A stretch of 64,000 nt of DNA, from the NCBI RefSeq assembly GCF_021018895.1, contig NC_079372.1:16024318-16088317 (forward strand), read 5' to 3'. The notes below the pieces were generated by a model. The model was not told where the DNA came from, searched no databases, and saw nothing but the letters and a program-made list of their open reading frames with translations. Below, in pieces: positions 54,538-64,000 of this stretch (the stretch's first letter is position 1; each line of letters opens with the position of its first letter). Both the position numbers and the translations under genes were made by a program. This DNA is from Seriola aureovittata. Lineage: Eukaryota > Chordata > Actinopteri > Carangiformes > Carangidae.

Positions 54538-54848
54538 TGTTCTACCGAAAGCCGGTGTTCGCGAGGGAAGTAACGATACCGTCTGTAACACGGACTCAGA
54601 GGGCGGAACACACACCTAGCTCGGGGAGCGTCACCCACCCGGGGGGAGGGGCATCGCCCTTCTTGACGTCACCAGGGGCGAATCTCCAATCCGCTCGTTT
54701 GAGCACACATTTCTTGAAAGGTGGAGAAAGCAAAAGAACGAGAGTATGGACTTTTCTCATGTTTGGGGGGTCCGTAGACACGCCAGGGACACATACTACC
54801 GATAGAAAACCATGGAAAAGTGCATTTTGCATAATAGGTCCCCTTTAA

Positions 54849-57800
54849 AGGCAAACTTCTCCCATGACCCCCGTAGTCAGTTGTGGAGCCTCTGCAGCCG
54901 TTGAAATGTGAGGGTGATCCAGGATGTGGCAGGATTCAAGTCTGGCTTCTGCTTTTCCCTGATATTAAGCCTGAATATATTCCATTTCTCCTCAACCACG
55001 TAAACAAGGCAAACTGTTTAAATTATTATCATTGGTTATAGAAATCCAAGACAACATCAAATAGCATTAAAGAATTGCAGAACAGAGCGTCAATAGTTTC
55101 ATTAATATCAATACTGTGCATTTATCACTAAGTATGATTTTAGTTTTCATTTAGTTTTTGTGGTATAAAATCATTACAGTGTGTGTGAGACTGCGCTGTC
55201 AGTCACACAGAGCGCACTGGCGACTTTTCCAGCCACCTCACCCAACACCATTCATCATCAACACCTACGTATACACTGGGTTTTTGAGTTAGAGTGTTTG
55301 TGTTTTTTAAATAATCAGTGTGTGATTTCATCAGCTATGTGTATGTCTATAGCCTTTAGATCAGTTTTTCAAAGTGGGAGGCGGGCCTCACCAGGGGGGC
55401 TCCAAAGAGCTTCAGGGGAGGCTCAGTGAATATAAGGGAATTACAAGTTATTACATGAGTTATCAAAAGGAGATCACTTAAATTTGCCAATATGTGTGTG
55501 ATTCTGTTGAAGAGATAGTTCAGAAAAAGAGTTGTTTTGGAGAATTTGACAGTTTTTCCCAGTGTCACAAACTAATAAATAAGACAGACGTTTTCCATGT
55601 ATTTGATTTAGTCTTAAGTTGTGTAAACAGCAGTGTTGGGCTATCTTGGCTCAATTGTAACACTGCCTCCAAGAAATTGCACAAATTATACAAAAAAAGT
55701 CTGAATGAAAGTTGTTTCCATTGAAATATTTTGTTAGATGCCGCACAGTACATGACTCATCCAACTACACTTTCCTCTTCAATGCTTCAGTTCAGTGAGT
55801 AACTTGATTTAAAAATCTTATTTTATTGCAATGCACTCTCCAACCATTCTTAAATTAGGAGCTGTGTGTCCTTCACAGGTTCGATCTTGTCCAAAACATC
55901 TTCCCCTATTTAATAGCTTATCACATGACTAAAATATAACATACTGTCAGTCTTCAGTAGTTATTCAAGGTTTCCAGAAACAAATACTTTGTCATTTCAG
56001 AAGCAGTGTAGAAGTTTTGGGGTTTGATTTAGATGCAAAGACTATCCAGCACAGTGGTGGTTGTGGTGGGTAAATGGATGAGCCTGTCGTGCAGGACGCT
56101 TAAAACATCATAATTACAAGTCTGAGTCCAACTATGGCTGCATATTTTGCCATAAATTGCATTCAGGGTGATGAGGGCCAGCCCCATGCTATATTTCATG
56201 ATTTCCTTTTTATTTGCTTCACTAGCTGAGTGAATGAGCCATGACTCTCCTCCTCCTTTTTTCACTGTGAAGAAAAAAAAAAAAAAAAACACAGCCTGAC
56301 AGAAAACCACCTCAAAACACCCAAAGAAAAAGATGAATTCATGCAGAAAACAGAGGAAAGTGTGTTAGCAAGGAGTCAGAGAAATACGAAGAGGTACGAA
56401 GAGGGAGGTAAAGAGAGTGAAAGCCTGTGATAAAGGGAAGACAGACGGATAACCTGAGAGGAAGAGATCCAGACAGGCAGGGAGAGAGAGAGAAAGAGAG
56501 AGAGAGAGAGGGCTCTGGTCAAGCGTATGAACAGCATGTTACTGCCCAGTCACTGGAGGTAGGTAAATCAACACAGGAGGTATCCAAATCCAATCTCTGG
56601 GAATTTGCACAGCAAACTGTTTTTAGAGCCAACACAGGAGCTTAAGAGCTGGCTTTCCCACAGGCTTCCATGAGGGAGCCGTCGCTCTCATTAGCTGCAG
56701 TCGGACAGAGGAGGGAAAGCAGTCAAACAGAATGGCCGGGTCACGGGCCACAGGCCGCAGACTCAGTAACATTCCTCGCTTGTCAGCGTACAGGTTTTCA
56801 ACAAATTGCCAAAATGAACAATATACATCTGCCTCATAGTATCAGAGAGAATAGACTGTACCAAAAATGTGTAAGAAAAATTTACTGGATTTGAATATGA
56901 ATACAGCAGAATAGGGAGGAACACCAGAACACCACCCTGCAGCTGTCACAGATTTTGCAAACTGTATGTAAAATTGCATTTTAGACTGTTCTTTTTTTAT
57001 ATATATATATTTTCTCCTGTATTGTGCAAACATATGAAGAATATTTGAATCGCAATATAGAGAGACGATGCTGTAGAGAATACATATCTACAACGTAAAT
57101 CCAGCCTGGCCTCAGTCAGTTGTCATATTTTCTGTTTTTCTTTGATGGTTTGAACAAACATCCCTGCTGTTTCGATCATTTTACCCTCAACTGTACCGTG
57201 ACTTTTCACAGGACTGTCAGTAATTTAGTACGACTCGGATAAAATTACAAATGCTGGATTACATGCTGCATCCTTTCCTGTCCATGTAAGGCAGTCTGAA
57301 TCCAACACAATGGCAAACTCCACCACTTATGATTAAAACTACTGTTTAGAGAGATAATGAACAAATGTAAATACATTGAAAGACTATTATGGTAAAGATG
57401 CCGACCACATTAGTACCAAAAATATTGGTTAATTTCATGAAATACTTATGGATTATAACTTTAAATGCATTTATGTTGTGACTAACAATGTAGGATTTCA
57501 AAATGTAATATTGCGGCTAATAATTTGCTCATTCTACCAAATACACACAATGTGAAAAGAGGAGTACAGGCTCTTATTTCTCACAGCGACCTCTGAGCAA
57601 CACGGTAACACTGGATAATGGCTTATTTCCCGCAAAGTAATCAACACTTTGATTAAAAAAAGTTCCAATTTTTTTTTACAATACATTATTGCGACCGAGG
57701 TATTCAAACATTATATTACAAAGAAAATTTGATTTGATATGAAGCAGCACAATCATCATTTGAGTCTGATGTACCACACGCGTGTGCATGCACGCGCACG

Positions 57801-60402
57801 CACGCACACACACACGCGCGCACACACGCGCACATACACACATGCGCACACACACACACACACACACACCGAGCATGGTGAGTCTCGGTGAGTCTAAATT
57901 ATAGTTTGTACACAGCCGCTTTTATGTTTGTAATATTCCATAGAATTTCATGCTTCAGTGATATTTTCAATATGACACCATGACACTTTGGTGGGGTTAC
58001 TCACAGGCACAACAACTGCAGGAGCAGGAGAGCCACGGCGTGACTTGTACATCCCACAGCTGTAAGGTAACTGAAATTGACTGCTGGATGAATTGCATTT
58101 TATATTAAGCTGGACTGAGACATTTAAGGCTGTGGCGTGCAGTGACTTTTACAGAGAGGCAAGCAGAGCTGACGGAGCTGACAGTAAACGTATCAATTGT
58201 GCAGTAAAGAGGAAAAATATCTAAAAGTCACTTCTACGGTCATCATAAACATATTTACCATTAACTGACAATGACACACTCAGTGACAAGGCAGAATGCT
58301 GCATTAAGCTCTCCTGGCTCATCATCCAGACTGTGCACATAGATTGCACTGTTACATTCACAGCTGCACTGCTAATTTCTAACTCTGCTCCCCACACCAG
58401 CCACACTGCTGTCTCTCTTGCCTGGTACACACAACCTACATGCTGAGCTAAATCTGAAAGAGAGCGCTAATTGTGAAACAATATTCTGTCTCAAACTTCT
58501 CAAATTTACTGCAGATCTTGCACAGAGATGAAAAATCACAGTGTAATTTGCTTCTTAACTTGCTACTGCTGCCTCTTAACGCTTCTGTAGGTTTAAGTAA
58601 TTTTCTAAAGTTTAGTTTCCACATACGTCTGTGTGTGTGTACAATGTCATAGCTGATCTCCATAGCTAGTCACCCGTAATATCCCAGGATTCACTCTTAT
58701 TGTAGTTGTGACTTTGGGTGATTTTCTGGCTTTTTAGTGGCTACATGCTCAAATATGTTGCTCATTTTGTCTGCTGTTTGGTTCTGAGCAGGTAGTGCAC
58801 AGTGAACAGCTGCTTGTTGAGTGGTGAGAGTGAAGCAAACCTGTAAAGCTGCCAGCGGGAAAACCAAAACAATGAGCTGAAAGAAACAACGCTCCACAGA
58901 GCTGAGAGAAGTGCAGTCGGGTGATATGTCCTTGTCACCGGAAGCGACCCCTTTCACATTAAACATGGTCAATTCATTCATTGTTAATGTTAAAATCACA
59001 GAGTAGCGCAGCTTCAAGTTCCATGTCAGACCACAAGGAGCAGAGCACATTTTCAAACTCACAAAAATCAAATCAACATGAACTAAGAGAAAATGACCGA
59101 CGTTATCTCTGGAACATTAAGTACTTTTTTTTGCCTTCCCTGATATGAAACACCAAGATATCGGTATAATATCAAATGTCTTGAACACAAAAACTGTGTA
59201 GCAGCTTTAATATATCATGAGCTGACAGATAAGGGGGTTTATCAGTGGAGTCAGAGCTGACATTGTATTGGTAGCAGAGAGCAAAAGTGCCACATCCTCT
59301 AAGGACTTGAGCATTTTACCAGAGGGTGAGACATTCACTTGTTCACGGTGACTTGTTTTATGGTTTGTGGCTAAAATGGAAGTGTCAACAAAAATCCAAT
59401 GTCACTGCAAATTTTGAATCTATTGAAAGTGATTTTCCCCTGTTATCTTTTATCTTCCTCCTCTCCTGGTTCTGTTGTGTAGATGTAACCTGTACTAAAT
59501 GTCACTCAAGAGGCTGCGTCTCGTTTCACCCTGAGGTTTCAAGAAGCCGAGGTCTGTGTGCAACAATACAAGATAAAGAAAACTAATTTATCTTCTTTTA
59601 GCCTAGTAGTCGTCCCGAGGTCATTGTATTGATTCATGTATTAAACAGCTCTCACAGACAAATTGCTAAAACACACATGCTCTCACACATACACCTAGGT
59701 TATTCATCTCAAACGGAGGCTCGCTCTTATCCACTAAGATCAATACAAACATGTGAACATCAGCTGTAAAATACATTATTTGGCAATATAATGGGACCAA
59801 CTCTGATCTCTAGTCCTCACAGTTAAGTTTCAATTAATCAGCAGTGTTCTTGGTTTACAGGTAACGTGGCCCTGATATCAATTACACTCCAGTGGAAATC
59901 AGCATATGTCACAACCACTCACAAGTTGGGCAACAAAGAACTGCTTCATCAAGGCTGTGCGAAGTGCTTTCAAATCATTACATTCACACTGAGTGTTTTG
60001 AGGAGAAGCTCGGAGGTTTCATCAACTAGAAACAAATTTTCAAGTCAATACAGCCTAAAGACTCCCTTCAGTCAAACAGCAACTGAAGCCAGACAGAAAG
60101 GTGTGTGCAAGAATCCGAAATGAGAGAAAGCAGAGAACGTCCACTTCCAACTTCCACTTTAAACAACAAAATACTTGGTTTGTAAACTATCCTCCAGAGT
60201 GACAAATGCAAGTGTTTTCTGATCTAACACCGTTATCGGCAGGATGACATCCCGTTCCTTTGTTAAGGTTAGAGAACTCCCATCATCATGGTTAAAATGC
60301 TAATCACTGTCTGAGGAATAATCATGGTTAAAGAAAAAAAAATAACATTGACTGTTGGTAGGAAACAGGGACGTTAAAGTCCAACATTTTGTTGACTTTT
60401 AA
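54849..60402. other. Intergenic sequence with scattered simple repeats
   Basis: Includes a possible hAT-type scrap from about 55361 (ttcaaagtgggaggcgggcc), a GA-rich run at about 56480-56510 and the CA/CG tract at 57776-57869. No host exon is recognised. Confidence 0.55.
57776..57869. repeat. Alternating CA/CG/TG purine-pyrimidine tract
   Basis: About 90 bp of nearly perfect pyrimidine-purine alternation, mixing cgcg, tgca and cacaca steps. Confidence 0.9.
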
Positions 60403-60407
60403 ATCGT

Positions 60408-60890
60408 TGTCGTAGTTATAAAAGGGACCCAAATTCTCACCATGCAAATGAAAAGGTGATTTATTAAATGTAGAAGAAACAGAAACTTACAAAACAGGTG
60501 AAACTGCTGAGAACACAAAAAAACTAAGAGGCCAAAAACACTAGGAACAACTTCAAAAATCCAAACCAGAGCAAACAGGAGAACCACTGAATACAGGGCA
60601 AACTGATGAAGACAAAGGGAAGCACAGAGACTATATAGACACAAGGGAGGCAAGGGTAATTGAACACAGGTGAAACACATTAGGGCGGGGCAGACAATCA
60701 ACAAGGAGGGAAACAGGACAAAGACAGGAAGTAAGATAACCACAAGACACACAAGGGAAGTAATACAAAATAAAACAGGAAATGAAACAAACATCCAAAC
60801 ATAAGAGTCCAAAACCTGTTCAAACATAAATAGTCAAACAAAGTCCAAAAGTGTTCAAACAGAAACTGTCCATCGCAGCAAACCATGACA
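60408..60890 (-). mobile_element. Solo LTR, 483 bp
   Basis: The element begins tg and ends ca on either strand, and is flanked by a 5-bp direct repeat, atcgt (60403-60407 and 60891-60895). On the minus strand it starts tgtcatggtttgctgcgatg, contains a TATA-like ctatatag near the middle and an AATAAA about 60 bp before its end, so minus is the likely sense. No internal retroviral region is present, as expected after LTR-LTR recombination. The 142-residue open frame within it is incidental. Confidence 0.8.
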
Positions 60891-60895
60891 ATCGT

Positions 60896-62440
60896 CACTT
60901 TTCAGGCCAAACAATAGCATTCAAATCCAGAACAGATTCATCGTGTCAGCAAACAGGGTTCAGGTTCATCGTTTTGGTGCCATAAAACAAATAAAACTTA
61001 AAGATTACCATATTTTAAACAAAATCCCTCCACAGTCACCACTGAGGTTGTAAATGGCAACAGTGGGTTGTTGCATATACACATCCAAGGTCAGTTTTCC
61101 ATAATATTCAACATATGACATACGGGTGCGGTTTATTCTGGGCTCTAGGCAAAAGCAAGGACCCATGCTTCTATGACCATGGACCTTCACCTCTCTGGTG
61201 GGGAAAGAGGGAGGTGGTGTGGTACCACCTCAACAAAGGCGGGCTCACGTCCACGTACAGCACTGGTTCTGGAACCAAACTGGAAAGGGGTTTTTCCTGC
61301 AGTTGTGGTCAGATCGTCATCGGTGTTTGTCGCGGCAGCAGCCTGAGAACCCACTGCTAACTGATTTACATAATAATGAGGCTGGTTTTGTAAAAAGTGA
61401 CATTTTTACATGTAGAGATGATTGTACATTTAGGGCTTTTTAGAACAATTTATCATAAGTTGCATAAAGGGCTAAATTATCAAATCTTTTAATTACCATA
61501 CACCTGGAAACTCTGCTCTATATCATAATCAGACTATTCCTCCTTTGCTTCTGACTGACAGGAATCACATTTATGGCCATTGAAGGGCTTTGCCATTTGA
61601 ATGTAAACATTGGTTCTTACCAGGCATTTGCTGGTTGTTTTTCTCCAGAGGAGTAACTTGAGTTGCACAACAAAACTTAGCTCTTGACCCACTTTCATTT
61701 TTCTTTCATTTCTTTCAGCATTTTTGCAAATACACAAAGAGCAAACAACAAATTTCATGTGTGTTTCATCAGGTACTGACTGCCCTGCCATGTAATGAGA
61801 CATTGACCAGACCAGAGAGATTAACAGATCAGCTCTGTGATTGCCACAGCAGTTATCAAAACTGCCGCCAGGTCCATTTATAAAGCACAATAAGGGGTGA
61901 TTGTTGGCAACACAACTAGTCAGTCAGTCCGATTCTACAAATATGGACAGACATGAAAATCAATGGACGTGATTTGTGGTGTTGACATGGCAGGAATGAA
62001 AGCTGTCAACACAAGGTCTTTTTAATCTGACAGCCAGTCAACAGCCACCTGCCAGTCTGTCCGTCTCAGTTTTCTCACACACTCTGTGAGCTTGTGTTTT
62101 CAAACTGTGGGTAAGAAAGGTAAAGACGTGAACACAGATTGGAAATGTTGAAACTGAAGCAAAGATAAAATCTTACAGTCAGCGTGGATAAGATAAACAA
62201 AAAAATCTGTCTTAAAACGATCTTCTGTACACTTATGGCATCATTACATTTGCCTTTCTATTAGTCAATAATACACTTGATCCAAACAGCCGTTTTAAAA
62301 ACATAAAAACATTAAAATAGTTTTTTTTCTAGTACTAAGGCATATCACTCAGCACATCCTACACTTGTCCACTATCTCATTCTGACTTTGTGCTAAAAGG
62401 TCACATCATCGATGTCATCATGATAGATAGATGCAATGTT
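60896..62440. other. Intergenic sequence, nothing recognised
   Basis: Short open frames here (for example the minus-strand frame at 61534-61890) have no motif that I can tie to a protein family. Confidence 0.55.
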
Positions 62441-62605
62441 GACTGGCTGAAGGCCTAGACCTCCGAAAGTCCACAACCATCTCCTTGGTCTTGGAGGTGT
62501 TCAGAAGGAGGCCGTTCTTGTCGCCATCGTCAGATCCCTGTACTCCTCTTCCTGCCCGTTCCTGATACGCACCACTATAGCTGTGTCATCCGAGGATGTG
62601 GCAGG
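62441..62605 (-). pseudogene. LINE reverse transcriptase fragment
   Basis: On the minus strand the fragment reads SSDDTAIVVRIRNGQEEEYR, then after a frameshift NGLLLNTSKTKEMVVDFRRS. This is the catalytic (F/Y)xDD motif region and following block of Rex1/L2-type reverse transcriptases, with the residues before DD changed. It is a short isolated scrap. Confidence 0.85.
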
Positions 62606-64000
62606 ATCACCATCGCAAAAACTGGTTAGCTGGTTAGCAACAGGAAAAAAATCAAGGAAAGAGAGTCAAGTCAGATAATGAATCGACATGTGAAAATGCA
62701 GCTTCTTCGTACACGTTTCCCCTGCTGTCAGTTCAGTCCTGAGTGTTCATTCGCATTCAAATAAAAAAGTGCTCTGAGAACACATCTGTATCCTCTGTAT
62801 TGCATGTAACACTCTTGAGATTTTCAAGTGGGCCATGAGTTGGAAGAGGATGGAACCGCTGATCTATTCTTATATTCTACACTGAAACATCAGTGAAGTT
62901 CTTTTGTATGACAGTGTATTATTATGGTATTATGTATTGCACTTCATTTATTGACAGAGGACATGGTGAACACATTAGGTGAGGTACACTCCGTCTCAAA
63001 CAAGCCTCTCATTGGCAGCTGTGCTGGTTTGGGAGCTGAGCCTAAGGCTGTTTGTTTCTCTCTCTCTCTCTCTCTCTAACCTGCAGCAGTAGCATCTCCA
63101 TGCTCAGACACTTTTCATTTATCGATTCATTTATTTAAATAGTTATTTTATGTTTTGGTTCTTCCACACTCTGTGTCCACTGCTACTATTTGTATGTTTG
63201 TTGCCATTTAGATTAGAGACGGAAGTTCAGTTTATCTTCCATGTTCACAAAAATAAGAATAAGAAATGAAAGATCTTATACAATGTTAAACAGATTAAAA
63301 AAAAGACATCCCTCCATATAATCCATCACACCTAGGAGAACCAAAGCTGTAGAGTAGAAAGCAAATTGTTTAATAATATTAAAGCCTAATAAATGAATAT
63401 TAAATGACAGTCAGACACTACTATCCCTAAACCTCCAACTAGAGCCTACCTTTAACTTTTCCTACTGAAGCAACACCATCTGCAGCAGGATTTCACATGT
63501 CACATGAGCCTTACTATGACCCTGTTAATTCAGTATTGATTTGGCCTTTGCACATAATTAATTTTTAATTGTTTTGTTTGTTTGTTTAATTGTTTTTGTT
63601 TTTTAATTTCTTGTTGTGCATCTTTCCCCCTGAGGAGACCCCTTGGCATTTTAAATATATATAAACTGAAACTGTCTGTCTGTCTCTGACACTTAACATT
63701 TGATGCATCATATAAACACATTAATGCAAAGCATAACTCATCATAACTCACTCAAACCGTATCCATTCGCCTCAGGTAACCTTTAGGCTATTAAATCTCT
63801 GGAGTCAGAGTCAGAGCGAGTTCGGTAACTTTTATCCAAAGTTATGATGACAGGTGGTATGAGGCATTAGTATGGTCGGTGTTTCCACATTTGGCTTTGT
63901 TCCTGACATTTCCTGGAAGTTGTTCAAGCCTTACCAGATTGTTAGGCAGACGTGAACCTGACAAGGCAAGAAGTCAAGGAAACACGCTGATACTTTCAGC
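62606..64000. other. Intergenic sequence with a (CT)n tract
   Basis: A CT run lies at about 63055-63078. No gene is recognised to the end of the window. Confidence 0.55.

Larger units (their letters stand above)
51012..54844. mobile_element. 3.8-kb TTAA-flanked, Kolobok-like DNA transposon
   Basis: The left terminus aggggacatattatgc and the reverse complement of the right terminus, aggggacctattatgc, are 16-bp inverted repeats with one mismatch. Each is directly bordered by TTAA (51008-51011 and 54845-54848). The element contains remnants of a THAP-domain transposase on the minus strand and an unrelated cysteine-rich gene remnant on the plus strand. TTAA target site plus a THAP-containing transposase is the signature of the Kolobok superfamily. 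piggyBac also uses TTAA but lacks a THAP domain. Stops and frameshifts show this copy is dead as a source of transposase. Confidence 0.8.

Noticed and set aside
60399..60827. 142-residue minus-strand hydrophobic open frame
   Set aside because: It lies almost wholly inside the solo LTR and resembles no LTR-encoded protein.
61534..61890. 118-residue minus-strand open frame
   Set aside because: No recognisable motif, no splice context and no neighbouring exon.

Overview
The window looks like teleost fish nuclear DNA. It is AT-rich and intron-dominated, rich in (CA)n microsatellites, and full of fish-type repeats: Tc1-like ends, Rex1/L2-like LINE fragments, tRNA-headed repeats ending in ggatggatgg, and TTAA-flanked DNA transposons. 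The species cannot be read from the sequence.

The only recognisable host gene is a neurotensin receptor type 1 gene (ntsr1, + strand). The window begins inside its first intron. It contains exon 2 (TM5 to ICL3, 512-713), exon 3 (TM6, 33200-33284) and the final coding exon (ECL3, TM7 and C-tail, 40698-40953). Exon 1 (N-terminus to about TM4) lies upstream of the window. The three exons join in phase with canonical splice sites. The intron between exons 2 and 3 is about 32.5 kb and the next is about 7.4 kb.

The outstanding structure is a tandem array of about 20.6 kb (11881-32499) inside ntsr1 intron 2. It is built from roughly 26- and 36-bp variants of one AT-rich unit (core acgtcatagtatagtaagg followed by cataaaaa). 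At least 19 tRNA-like segments are embedded in it, all with tRNA polarity on the minus strand. They form two main classes, A (about 80 bp) and B (about 87 bp), which recur as A-B pairs separated by either exactly 185 bp or about 335 bp. Kilobase-scale blocks and a 733-bp block are duplicated within the array, and its edges are more degenerate than its centre.

The left part of intron 2 (714-11880) holds a LINE split by a tRNA-headed repeat, a Tc1-like end, a hAT-like MITE and a TTAA-flanked MITE. Intron 3 is mostly unremarkable but holds a near-perfect palindrome. From 40954 to the end I see no host gene. That region contains TTAA-flanked elements, a solo LTR with a 5-bp target duplication, and LINE scraps.

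The most gene-like item downstream is a 3.8-kb TTAA-flanked element (51012-54844). It carries a broken THAP-type (Kolobok-like) transposase on the minus strand and, on the plus strand, a four-exon remnant resembling the cysteine-rich C-terminal (ballast) domain of P2X7 receptors.
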